Assembly (NCBI GenBank): GCA_030918015.1
Contig: JAUPTP010000119.1
Span: 1-6,955, forward strand
Direction: 5' to 3'
DNA from: Pseudomonadota bacterium
GTDB lineage: Bacteria > Pseudomonadota > Gammaproteobacteria > Burkholderiales > Burkholderiaceae_C
Length of the DNA stretch: 6,955 nucleotides
The notes below the pieces were generated by a model that had not been told where the DNA came from, made no database searches, and was given only the letters and a program-made list of their open reading frames with translations. Shown here one piece after another: positions 1-6,409 of the stretch. Each line of letters opens with the position of its first letter. The first letter of the stretch is position 1. The translations under genes were made by a program, and so were the position numbers.

Positions 1-750
1 GACGTTGAACTCGAGGTAGCCGCGGTTCAGGTACCACGCCCGCAGCGTCTCCAGATCGGCGTTGAGCTTGGCCCGCGAGTAGCGGTCGCTCTTGGTGTAC
101 CAGGTCATCAGGCCGCCGGTGGTCAGATCGAGCTGACCGAGCAGCGTGCCCTCCGAGAAGGCCTCGTTGCCGGTGATGCGGATCTCGCGGATGCGCGCGA
201 TGCCGCCCTCGGTCACCGCGAAGGTCACGTTGACCCGGTTGCGGTCGACCGGGGTGATGGTGGTGACCACCTCGGCGCCGTAGAGGCTGCGGGTCAGGTA
301 CTGGCGCTTGAGCTCCTGCTCGGCCCGGTCGGCCTGCGCCTTGTCGAAGGGCTGGCCCTCGGCCACGCCGATGTCCTTGAGCGCCTTGAGCAGCGTCTCG
401 CGGTCGAACTCGCTGGTGCCGGTGAAGTCGACCTTGCCGACCACCGAGCGCTCCTCGACGACGATGACGGCCACCGCCCCGTCGATCTCGATGCGCACGT
501 CCTTGAACAGGCCGGTGGCGAAGAGCGCGCGCAGTGCGGCCGCGCCCTTCTCGTCGCTGTAGGTGTCGCCGACGCGGAAGGGCAGCGACGCGAACACCGT
601 GCCGGCCTCGGTGCGCTGCAGGCCCTCGACGCGGATGTCCTTGAGGGTGAACGGCGCCACCGCCAGGGCCGGCAGGGCGGCGCCGGCCAGGAACAGCGCC
701 ACGGCGCAGGCTCGGGGGGAGGAGACGGGGAGGAAGGCGGGTACGCGCAT
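1..750 (-). CDS. bamA: Outer membrane protein assembly factor BamA (N-terminal part, runs off left edge)
   Basis: Central component of the BAM complex, which folds and inserts beta-barrel proteins into the outer membrane. The frame is open from an ATG at 750-748 to the window edge, giving exactly 250 codons of a protein usually about 760-800 residues long. The first 30 or so residues look like a Sec signal peptide: a short basic start, a hydrophobic stretch around residues 14-29 and an A-x-A-like end (PALA at 27-30, or AVA at 30-32). After that come POTRA repeats. POTRA1 (about 33-100) opens FTLKDIRVEGLQR, POTRA2 (about 101-180) holds VDFTGTSEFD, and POTRA3 (from about 181) holds IRITGNEAFSEGTL and ends with LETLRAWYLNRGYLEFNV, as in E. 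coli POTRA3. POTRA4, POTRA5 and the barrel lie outside. The start is 4 nt after the rseP stop with no clear Shine-Dalgarno, so coupled translation is likely (inference). Confidence 0.95.
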   Translation of the reverse strand, partial: MRVPAFLPVSSPRACAVALFLAGAALPALAVAPFTLKDIRVEGLQRTEAGTVFASLPFRVGDTYSDEKGAAALRALFATGLFKDVRIEIDGAVAVIVVEERSVVGKVDFTGTSEFDRETLLKALKDIGVAEGQPFDKAQADRAEQELKRQYLTRSLYGAEVVTTITPVDRNRVNVTFAVTEGGIARIREIRITGNEAFSEGTLLGQLDLTTGGLMTWYTKSDRYSRAKLNADLETLRAWYLNRGYLEFNV

Positions 751-754
751 GCGA

Positions 755-2119
755 TCAGTGCAGGCCCAGGTAGCGGGCCACGTCGTTGTACAGGGCGAGA
801 GACATCATCAGCAGGATCACCGTCAGGCCCCCGCGCTGCAGCCGAGCGATCCACACGTCGGGGATCGGGCGGCCGATGGCACCCTCGATCAGATAATACA
901 GGAGGTGTCCGCCGTCGAGCATGGGCAGCGGCAGCAGGTTGAGCACCCCGAGACTGACGCTCACCACCGCCAGGAAGCCCAGGTAGTAGGCCAGGCCGAG
1001 GTGGGCGGACTGGCCCGCATAGTCGGCGATCGTCAGCGGGCCGCTGAGGTTCTTCACCGAGGCCTCGCCGATGATCATGCGGCCGAACATCGTCAGCGAC
1101 AGCATCGACATGTCCCAGGTGCGCTCGACCCCGCGCACCAGGCCCTCGAGCAGGTCGAGCCGCACCAGATCGGTCGCCGGCGGCGTGCCCACCACCGCCT
1201 CGATGCGGCCGAAGGCCTGGTCGCGCTCGAGCACGCGCACCGGGCGCACCGCCAGCGTCCGCACGCTGCCGGCGCGCTCGACGACCCACTGCTGCAGCGC
1301 CGGCTCGCCCTGGCGGCCGGACTCGCGGATCAGCGCACGCAAGGCCGCGGCATCGACGATCTCGCGGCCGTCCACGCGCAGCACGCGGTCGCCCTGCATG
1401 AGGCCGGCGCGCGCGGCCGGGCCGGCGGGCACCAGCTCGCCCAGCACCGGCTCGGAGTAGGCCGCGCCGATGCCGATGCGCCGGATCAGGGCCGCATCGG
1501 CCTCGCTGGCCTCGAGCGTGGCCAGCGGCAGACGGATCTCGTGGCGCCCGCCGCCGTCGGCGCGGGTCAGCTCCAGGCGCAGGTCGCGGCGGTCGAGCGC
1601 CGCGCTGGTGGCCTGCCAGCGCAGGTCGGTCAGGGAATCGATGTCCTGCCAGGCCTCCTCGTCGGCCGCAGACCAGCGCCGGGCCCAGTCTCCGGCCTTG
1701 AGCCCGGCCTGCTCGGCCACGCTGCCGGCCGGCGGCGTGCCCACCACCGCGCGCGGCTCCTGGGTGCCGATCCACGACGAGGCCGCGTACAGCAGCACCG
1801 CCAGCACCAGGTTGGCCAGCGGACCGGCGGCGACGATGGCCGCGCGCTGGCCGAGCGGCTTGCGGTTGAAGGCGCGGTCGAGCTCATGCGGCGCCACCGG
1901 GCCCTCGCGCTCGTCGAGCATGCGCACATAGCCGCCCAGCGGCAGCAGGCCCAGCGCCCACTCGGTCTCGCCGATGCGGCGCTCCCAGACCGTCTTGCCG
2001 AAGCCGATCGAGAAGCGCAGCACCTTGACGCCGCACGCCCGGGCCATGCGGTAGTGGCCCCATTCGTGGACGACGATCAGCACGCCCAGCGTGACGAGGA
2101 AGGCGATCAGGGTGTTCAT
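755..2119 (-). CDS. rseP: RIP metalloprotease RseP (site-2 protease family, M50)
   Basis: Inner-membrane zinc protease that cuts transmembrane segments. In E. coli it performs the second cleavage of anti-sigma factor RseA to release sigma-E, and it also clears remnant signal peptides. The 454-residue product (E. coli 450) has the zinc motif HEWGH at 18-22 in the first membrane helix. A second helix lies at about 92-113 after the FNRKPLGQRAAIVAAGP segment. Two periplasmic PDZ domains follow, at about 122-200 and 223-305, the second with the clear PAGPAARAGLMQGDRVLRVDG core. The C-terminal helices start near 375 and 430, and the third zinc ligand sits in NLLPLPMLDGG, with Asp402 at the same number as in E. 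coli. All catalytic residues are present. The ATG is 6 nt after the dxr stop and its Shine-Dalgarno is poor, suggesting coupling. No RseA or sigma-E gene is in view, so the substrate here is inferred from the family. Confidence 0.97.
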   Translation of the reverse strand: MNTLIAFLVTLGVLIVVHEWGHYRMARACGVKVLRFSIGFGKTVWERRIGETEWALGLLPLGGYVRMLDEREGPVAPHELDRAFNRKPLGQRAAIVAAGPLANLVLAVLLYAASSWIGTQEPRAVVGTPPAGSVAEQAGLKAGDWARRWSAADEEAWQDIDSLTDLRWQATSAALDRRDLRLELTRADGGGRHEIRLPLATLEASEADAALIRRIGIGAAYSEPVLGELVPAGPAARAGLMQGDRVLRVDGREIVDAAALRALIRESGRQGEPALQQWVVERAGSVRTLAVRPVRVLERDQAFGRIEAVVGTPPATDLVRLDLLEGLVRGVERTWDMSMLSLTMFGRMIIGEASVKNLSGPLTIADYAGQSAHLGLAYYLGFLAVVSVSLGVLNLLPLPMLDGGHLLYYLIEGAIGRPIPDVWIARLQRGGLTVILLMMSLALYNDVARYLGLH

Positions 2120-2125
2120 GCGGAC

Positions 2126-3343
2126 TCAGACGCCCAGGCGGGCGACGAGTTCAGCGGCATGGCCGCGCGCCTGGGCATCGAGCGCCAGCAGCCCCTCGAG
2201 CGAGCCGGCCGCGCCGGCGGGAATCGACAGCGACTCCAGCGTGCCGGCATTGACCGCGTGAATGCGGTCGAAGCGCAGCCGACCGGCCAGGAAGGCCTCG
2301 ACCGCGATCTCGTTGGCGGCGTTGAGCACCGCGGTGCTGCCGGGGGCGGCCTCCAGCGCGGTCCAGGCCAGCTGCAGGCCGGGGAAGCGCGCGGCGTCGG
2401 CCTCCTCGAAGGTCAGCGCCTTCAGCGCCAGGAAGTCGAGCAGCTCGGCGCCGGACTCGATGCGCTCCGGCCAGGACAGGCCGTAGGCGATCGGCACGCG
2501 CATGTCGGGCGTGCCCAGCTGCGCCAGCACCGAGCGGTCGCGGCAGACCACCATCGAGTGGATGATGCTCTGCGGATGGATCACCACCCTCACCTGCCGC
2601 GGCTGGAGATCGAAGAGCCAGCGCGCCTCGATCACCTCGAGCGCCTTGTTCATCATCGTGGCCGAGTCGACCGAGATCTTGCGGCCCATCACCCAGTTCG
2701 GGTGCGCGCAGGCCTGCTCGGGCGTGACCTCGCGCAGCGTGGCGGGGTCGCGCTGGCGGAACGGGCCGCCCGAGGCGGTCAGCACGATGTGGTCGATGCG
2801 CTGCGCCCAGCTCGCGCGATCCTCGGGCAGGCACTGGAAGATCGCCGAGTGCTCGCTGTCGATCGGCAGCAGCATGGCGCCGCCCTCGCGCACCGCATCC
2901 ATGAAGAGCTGGCCGCCGACGACCAGCGCCTCCTTGTTGGCCAGCAGCAGCCGCTTGCCCGCGCGCGCCGCCGCCAGGCACGGCGGCAGGCCGGCCGCGC
3001 CGACGATGGCCGCCATCACGCTGTCGACCTCCGGGTGCGCCGCCACCTGCTCGAGCGCGGCCGCGCCGGTCAGCACCTCGGTGGGCAGACCCTCGGCGCG
3101 CAGGCGATCGGAGAGCGCACGACCCAGCTCGGCCGTGGGCATCACCGCGAAGCGCGGGCGCCAGCGCGCGCACTGCGCCGCCAGCGCGTCCACCCGGCTG
3201 TGCGCGCTCAGCGCGAAGACCTCGTAGCGGTCGGGATGGCGGGCCAGCACGTCGAGCGTGTTGGTGCCGATCGAGCCGGTCGAGCCGAGCACGGTGACGC
3301 GGTGGCGCGGCGCGCCCGCCGGAGCGTTCAGGGATGCGGTCAT
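2126..3343 (-). CDS. dxr: 1-deoxy-D-xylulose 5-phosphate reductoisomerase
   Basis: Cytosolic enzyme that converts DXP to 2-C-methyl-D-erythritol 4-phosphate using NADPH and a divalent metal, the first committed step of the MEP isoprenoid pathway. The 405-residue protein has the NADPH-binding GSTGSIG at 20-26, [13 protein letters not shown] at 132-144, the metal site Asp162-Ser163-Glu164 in [10 protein letters not shown], Ser191 in TASGGPFR, and His214, Ser227, Asn232, Lys233 and Glu236 in the block from [10 protein letters not shown] to LEVIEARW. These match the E. coli active-site residues (D150, S151, E152, S186, H209, S222, N227, K228, E231). The ATG at 3343-3341 overlaps the cdsA stop as ATGA, which argues for this start even though it adds about 12 residues ahead of the Rossmann strand compared with E. 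coli. The same frame stays open upstream, but that part lies over cdsA and reads as low-complexity Arg/Gly/Ala, so it is not coding. Confidence 0.97.
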   Translation of the reverse strand: MTASLNAPAGAPRHRVTVLGSTGSIGTNTLDVLARHPDRYEVFALSAHSRVDALAAQCARWRPRFAVMPTAELGRALSDRLRAEGLPTEVLTGAAALEQVAAHPEVDSVMAAIVGAAGLPPCLAAARAGKRLLLANKEALVVGGQLFMDAVREGGAMLLPIDSEHSAIFQCLPEDRASWAQRIDHIVLTASGGPFRQRDPATLREVTPEQACAHPNWVMGRKISVDSATMMNKALEVIEARWLFDLQPRQVRVVIHPQSIIHSMVVCRDRSVLAQLGTPDMRVPIAYGLSWPERIESGAELLDFLALKALTFEEADAARFPGLQLAWTALEAAPGSTAVLNAANEIAVEAFLAGRLRFDRIHAVNAGTLESLSIPAGAAGSLEGLLALDAQARGHAAELVARLGV

Positions 3344-4176
3344 GCGGAGATCAGGGCAAGCGCCAGCGGACACACCGGCAGCAGGGCATCGATGCGGTCG
3401 AGCACGCCGCCGTGGCCAGGCAGCAGCGCGCTGCTGTCCTTGGCGCCGGCACTGCGCTTGACCAGGGATTCGAACAGGTCGCCGACCACGCTCAGCGCGG
3501 CCAGGAACAGGCAGGCGACGACCAGGCCGAGCGGGCCGCCGCGCGCCAGCAGCAGCGTGTACAGGCTCGGGCCGTCGGCCAGCCCCTGACGGTCGAAGGC
3601 GATCCAGGCCAGCGCCAGCGCCAGCACGCCGGCCATGCCGCCCCAGACGCCCTCCCAGCTCTTGCCCGGACTGATCGAGGGCGCGAGCTTGCGCCGGCCG
3701 AAGGCCCGGCCGCTGAAGTAGGCGGCGATGTCGGCCGTCCAGACCAGGCAGAAGACCGACAGCAGGAAATTCAGGCCGCGAGCGCGCTCCTCGGCGATCG
3801 CCAGCCAGGCCAGCCACAGCAGCAGCACGCCGCCGGCCAGGCGCAGCAGCGACGGAGCCTGCGGCCAGGACGAGACGCCACGGCGCAGCACCCAGGCGCC
3901 ACCGAGCACCCACAGCGGCAGCGCGAGCTGCCAGATGACGGCCGGCGTGTGGCCGATCCAGCCGGCCTGCCACATCGCAGCCGAGCCGGCGGCGACCACC
4001 ACGCCACCGACCAGCGCCGGGACGCCGGACGCGCCGTTGAGCCGGAACCACTCCCAGCCCGCCGCGGCGATCATCACCAGCGTCAGCAGCGCAAAAGGCC
4101 AGAGAACCTGCGCGCACAGCGCCGGAAGGAGCACCAGCAGCATGAGCACTGCGGTGATGATGCGCTGCTTGAGCAT
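3340..4176 (-). CDS. cdsA: Phosphatidate cytidylyltransferase (CDP-diacylglycerol synthase)
   Basis: Integral inner-membrane enzyme that joins phosphatidic acid and CTP to give CDP-diacylglycerol and pyrophosphate, the branch point to phosphatidylethanolamine, phosphatidylglycerol and cardiolipin. The product has 278 residues (E. coli 285) and begins MLKQRIITA, like the E. coli MLKYRLISA. It is strongly hydrophobic, with probable membrane helices in about 5-40, 52-70, 80-97, 112-128, 138-155, 178-195 and 215-232. The family signature S-x-x-K-R-x4-K-D ... HGG-x-x-DR-x-D is complete at 237-263 ([11 protein letters not shown] through [10 protein letters not shown]). SPGKSWEG at 169-176 is the other conserved block. 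Translation starts 22 nt after the uppS stop; the best Shine-Dalgarno is a weak AAGGG about 10 nt from the ATG. The stop overlaps the dxr start by 4 nt. Confidence 0.96.
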   Translation of the reverse strand: MLKQRIITAVLMLLVLLPALCAQVLWPFALLTLVMIAAAGWEWFRLNGASGVPALVGGVVVAAGSAAMWQAGWIGHTPAVIWQLALPLWVLGGAWVLRRGVSSWPQAPSLLRLAGGVLLLWLAWLAIAEERARGLNFLLSVFCLVWTADIAAYFSGRAFGRRKLAPSISPGKSWEGVWGGMAGVLALALAWIAFDRQGLADGPSLYTLLLARGGPLGLVVACLFLAALSVVGDLFESLVKRSAGAKDSSALLPGHGGVLDRIDALLPVCPLALALISA

Positions 4177-4198
4177 GCGGGATGCGCCCTTCAGGAGG

Positions 4199-4963
4199 TC
4201 AGGCGTCGGGCGCCAGCGTGATCTTCTCGCCGGAAGCGGAGATGTCGGTCTTCACGCCACCGTAGCGGCGGTCGCGCGAGGCGTAGGCGGCGATCGCCCG
4301 GTCGATCTCGCGCTCGTCGAAGTCCGGCCACAGACAATCGGTGAAGTGGAACTCCGAGTAGGCCACCTGCCAGAGCAGGAAGTTGGAGATGCGCACCTCG
4401 CCGCCGGTGCGGATGAACAGGTCGGGGTCCGGCGCATAGGCCATGGACATGTAGCTCGACAGCAGCGCCTCGTCGACCCGCTCGGCCGGCACGCCGTCGG
4501 CCACCGCGCGGCGCACCGCCTGCACGATGTCCCAGCGGCCGCCGTAGTTGAAGGCCACCGACAGCGTGATGCGGGTGTTGGCCTCGGTGGTGCGCTCGGC
4601 ATGTTCCCAGGCCGCGCGCACCTTCTCGGACACCGCCGCCCGGTCGCCGATGATGCGGATGCGCACGCCCAGCGCGGACAGCTTGGCCAGGTACTTCGCC
4701 ACCGCGGTCAGCACCAGGTTCATCAGGCCGGAGACCTCCTCGTCGGGACGTTTCCAGTTCTCCGACGAGAAGGCGAAGACCGTCATGTACTCGACGCCGC
4801 GGTCGGCACAGGCGTTGATCGCGCGGATCAGCGAATCGACGCCGTACTTGTGACCGACGATGCGCGGCATGAAGCGCTTGTTGGCCCAGCGCCCGTTGCC
4901 ATCCATGACGATGGCGATGTGGCGCGGGATGGCCGGCTTGGCCGACTTCGGGGCGGCAGCCAT
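4199..4963 (-). CDS. uppS: Undecaprenyl diphosphate synthase (cis-prenyltransferase)
   Basis: Adds eight IPP units in cis to farnesyl diphosphate to make C55-PP, precursor of the lipid carrier for peptidoglycan and O-antigen. The 254-residue length fits (E. coli 253). Visible motifs: HIAIVMDGNGRWA with the catalytic Asp21 (E. coli D26); GHKYG at 37-41; FAFSSENWKRP at 63-73; FNYGGRWDI at 138-146; and the family signature spanning 181-204, DLFIRTGGEVRISNFLLWQ followed by VAYSE, with Arg185, Arg191 and Glu204 matching E. coli R194, R200 and E213. The first few residues (MAAAPKSAK) are a variable tail. The ATG at 4963-4961 lies 4 nt beyond the frr stop with only a weak upstream GG-rich site, so coupling with frr is likely (inference). 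It uses product derived from the Dxr pathway two genes downstream. Confidence 0.97.
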   Translation of the reverse strand: MAAAPKSAKPAIPRHIAIVMDGNGRWANKRFMPRIVGHKYGVDSLIRAINACADRGVEYMTVFAFSSENWKRPDEEVSGLMNLVLTAVAKYLAKLSALGVRIRIIGDRAAVSEKVRAAWEHAERTTEANTRITLSVAFNYGGRWDIVQAVRRAVADGVPAERVDEALLSSYMSMAYAPDPDLFIRTGGEVRISNFLLWQVAYSEFHFTDCLWPDFDEREIDRAIAAYASRDRRYGGVKTDISASGEKITLAPDA

Positions 4964-4967
4964 CGCG

Positions 4968-5528
4968 TCAGACCGCCATGACCTCGGCTTCCTTGGCCTG
5001 GACCAGCTTGTCGACCTCGGCGATCGTGCGGTCCGTCAGCTTCTGGATGTCGTCGTTCGAGCGGCGCTCGTCGTCTTCGGAGATCAGCTTGTCCTTGAGC
5101 AGCTTCTTGGCCTGCTCGTTGGCATCGCGGCGCAGGTTGCGCACGGCCACGCGGGCGTCTTCGCCGGCGTTGCGCACCACCTTGGTCAGCTCCTTGCGGC
5201 GCTCCTCGGTCAGCGCGGGCAGCGGCACGCGGATCAGGTCGCCCATCGACGAGGGGTTCAGGCCCAGGTCCGACTCGCGGATGGCCTTCTCGATCTTGGC
5301 GCCCAGGCCCTTTTCCCAGGGCTGGACGCTGATGGTGCGCGCATCGATCAGCGAGACATTGGCGACCTGGCTGATCGGCAGCATCGAGCCGTAGTACTCG
5401 ACCTGCACCTGGTCGAGGATGCCGGGGTGGGCGCGACCGGTGCGGATCTTCTGCAGTTCGTTCTTGAAGGCCTCGATGGACTTGGCCATCTTGGCGTCGG
5501 CGTTCTTCTTGATGTCGGCAATGCTCAT
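4968..5528 (-). CDS. frr: Ribosome recycling factor
   Basis: Cytosolic tRNA-shaped factor that, with EF-G, splits the post-termination ribosome. The 186-residue product (E. coli 185) covers the whole family. Domain I, a three-helix bundle, comes from residues about 1-30 and 105-186. The central beta domain II (about 31-104) contains [38 protein letters not shown] and [17 protein letters not shown]. The long C-terminal helix has the conserved [15 protein letters not shown] with the functional arginine near 133. The start is well supported: AGGAG lies 6 nt before the ATG. It follows pyrH after 40 nt, the second largest gap in the window, and precedes uppS by 4 nt. Coding looks intact and typical. 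Confidence 0.98.
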   Translation of the reverse strand: MSIADIKKNADAKMAKSIEAFKNELQKIRTGRAHPGILDQVQVEYYGSMLPISQVANVSLIDARTISVQPWEKGLGAKIEKAIRESDLGLNPSSMGDLIRVPLPALTEERRKELTKVVRNAGEDARVAVRNLRRDANEQAKKLLKDKLISEDDERRSNDDIQKLTDRTIAEVDKLVQAKEAEVMAV

Positions 5529-5534
5529 CGTGTG

Positions 5535-5539
5535 CTCCT
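5535..5539 (-). promoter_or_regulatory. Ribosome binding site of frr
   Basis: The minus strand reads AGGAG here, 6 nt before the frr ATG at 5528-5526. It is one of the two clear Shine-Dalgarno sites in the window; most downstream genes have weak ones and probably depend on coupling. Confidence 0.8.
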
Positions 5540-5568
5540 GCGCGGGTCGCGTTGACAGCGGATTGAGG

Positions 5569-6279
5569 TCAGACGTGGACCAGCGTGCCCTCGTCCTCGC
5601 CCAGGACCACCCGCTTCAGGGCGCCCGGCTTGAAGATCGAGAACACCTTGATCGGCAGCTTCTGGTCGCGGCACAGCGCGAACGCGGTCGCGTCCAGCAC
5701 GGCCAGGTTGCGGCCGATCGCCTCGTCGAAGGTCAGGGTCGCGTAGCGGGTGGCCGACGGATCCTTCTTCGGGTCCGCGGTGTAGACGCCATCGACCTTG
5801 GTCGCCTTCAGCATGATCTGCGCACCGATCTCGGCCCCGCGCAGCGCAGCAGCCGTGTCGGTGGTGAAGAAGGGGTTGCCGGTGCCGCCGGCGAAGACGA
5901 CCACCTTGCCCTCTTCGAGGTATTGCAGCGCCTTCGGGCGCACATAGGGCTCGACCACCTGGTCGATGCTCAGCGCCGACATGACGCGCGCGGTCATGCC
6001 TTCCTGGCGCATCGTGTCGGCCAGGGCGAGCGAGTTCATCACGGTGGCGAGCATGCCCATGTAGTCGGCGGTGGCGCGGTCCATGCCCACCGCCCCGCCG
6101 GCCACGCCGCGGAAGATGTTCCCGCCGCCGATCACCACCGCCACCTCGCATCCGAGCGCCGTCACTTCCTGGACCTCGCGCACCATGCGCACGATGGTCG
6201 CGCGGTTGATGCCATAGGCGTCATCGCCCATCAGGGCCTCGCCGGAGAGCTTCAGAAGGATGCGTTTGTATGCGGGCAT
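5569..6279 (-). CDS. pyrH: Uridylate kinase (UMP kinase, amino-acid kinase family)
   Basis: Cytosolic hexameric enzyme phosphorylating UMP to UDP with ATP, the entry to UTP, CTP and UDP-sugars. Bacterial PyrH is generally activated by GTP and inhibited by UTP. The 236-residue protein begins [16 protein letters not shown], aligned with E. coli [16 protein letters not shown]. Motifs: KLSGE at 10-14, IGGGNIFRG at 50-58, [16 protein letters not shown] at 67-82 with the UMP-contacting Asp72, [14 protein letters not shown] at 131-144, and [13 protein letters not shown] at 158-170. The frame stays open 23 codons further upstream to an ATG at 6348-6346, but those residues are not family-like and lie inside a hairpin. 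The ATG at 6279-6277 has GAGGT 6 nt upstream and matches the family N-terminus, so I chose it. The gene is separated from tsf by 130 nt. Confidence 0.97.
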   Translation of the reverse strand: MPAYKRILLKLSGEALMGDDAYGINRATIVRMVREVQEVTALGCEVAVVIGGGNIFRGVAGGAVGMDRATADYMGMLATVMNSLALADTMRQEGMTARVMSALSIDQVVEPYVRPKALQYLEEGKVVVFAGGTGNPFFTTDTAAALRGAEIGAQIMLKATKVDGVYTADPKKDPSATRYATLTFDEAIGRNLAVLDATAFALCRDQKLPIKVFSIFKPGALKRVVLGEDEGTLVHV

Positions 6280-6285
6280 GCAGTG

Positions 6286-6290
6286 ACCTC
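6286..6290 (-). promoter_or_regulatory. Ribosome binding site of pyrH (decides the start)
   Basis: The minus strand reads GAGGT here, 6 nt before the ATG at 6279-6277. It supports the 236-residue pyrH start over the longer in-frame ATG at 6348-6346, which lies within a strong hairpin. Confidence 0.75.
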
Positions 6291-6301
6291 GATATAAGCG
6301 G

Positions 6302-6307
6302 AAAAAA
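6302..6307 (-). other. T run in the tsf-pyrH intergenic region
   Basis: Six A on the plus strand, read as TTTTTT in the minus-strand direction, stand out in very GC-rich DNA. It would give a U tract in the transcript, but it starts 24 nt after the nearest strong hairpin (6332-6363). It is therefore not the usual stem-plus-U arrangement of an intrinsic terminator. A palindrome, CTCGCGAG at 6312-6319, lies between them but has no loop. Confidence 0.5.
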
Positions 6308-6331
6308 CGATCTCGCGAGTTTAGGGCAGCT

Positions 6332-6363
6332 GGGTGACGAGATGCCACAGCCCCTCGTCACCC
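6332..6363 (-). terminator. Perfect 10-bp hairpin between tsf and pyrH (possible attenuator or RNA-stability element)
   Basis: The arms GGGTGACGAG (6332-6341) and CTCGTCACCC (6354-6363) are perfect inverted repeats around a 12-nt loop. In the minus-strand transcript this forms a stable stem 46 nt after the tsf stop and 52 nt before the pyrH ATG. No U tract follows directly; the nearest is at 6307-6302. The inverted repeat itself is certain. Its role is inferred: partial termination that lowers pyrH relative to tsf, a processing site, or protection of the tsf 3' end. Confidence 0.45.
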
Positions 6364-6367
6364 GAGT

Positions 6368-6399
6368 GGATGCGCCCCGGACCGGCCGGGCACGCATCC
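6368..6399 (-). terminator. Interrupted 12-bp hairpin just after tsf (possible attenuator or 3'-end stabiliser)
   Basis: Outer arms GGATGCG (6368-6374) and CGCATCC (6393-6399) pair over 7 bp, and inner arms CCCGG (6376-6380) and CCGGG (6386-6390) over 5 bp. They are separated by a small internal loop (one base against two) and closed by a 5-nt loop. It begins 10 nt after the tsf stop codon and sits only 4 nt from the second hairpin. It lacks a U tract. The structure is seen in the sequence; the function is inferred. Confidence 0.45.
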
Positions 6400-6409
6400 G
6401 TCAGGCCGA

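Noticed and set aside
294..1775. A 493-codon minus-strand frame overlapping rseP and bamA
   Set aside because: It is an out-of-frame shadow made of Arg/Ala/Gly/Pro repeats. The true rseP and bamA frames carry the HEWGH, LDGG and POTRA motifs.
563..3589. A 1008-codon plus-strand open frame antisense to bamA, rseP, dxr and the end of cdsA
   Set aside because: It reads as low-complexity Arg/Gln/His/Ala-rich protein with no family resemblance, and it covers genes with intact catalytic motifs on the other strand. Long antisense frames are expected from the strong third-position GC bias.
4193..4199. A perfect Shine-Dalgarno-like AGGAGGT on the plus strand at the uppS-cdsA junction
   Set aside because: No suitable start codon with a credible plus-strand gene follows at the right distance. 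On the coding strand it is simply CCTCCT between the uppS stop and cdsA.
3334..4981. Plus-strand open frames antisense to cdsA and uppS (3334-4221 and 3728-4981)
   Set aside because: Compositionally biased shadows of well-supported minus-strand genes; no recognisable domain.
4860..6297. Plus-strand open frames antisense to frr (4860-5555) and pyrH (5419-6297)
   Set aside because: They mirror the coding strand of frr and pyrH and have no family features; apparent hydrophobic or histidine-rich patches come from complementing conserved codons.
6312..6319. Palindrome CTCGCGAG as an operator
   Set aside because: Only 8 bp, with no second copy or known regulator nearby; short GC-rich palindromes occur by chance in DNA like this.
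6292..6323. Possible -10 boxes for pyrH (TTATAT at 6292-6297; TAAACT at 6318-6323, minus strand)
   Set aside because: Neither has a recognisable -35 box at 16-18 nt. The first would also place the transcription start inside or after the pyrH ribosome binding site.
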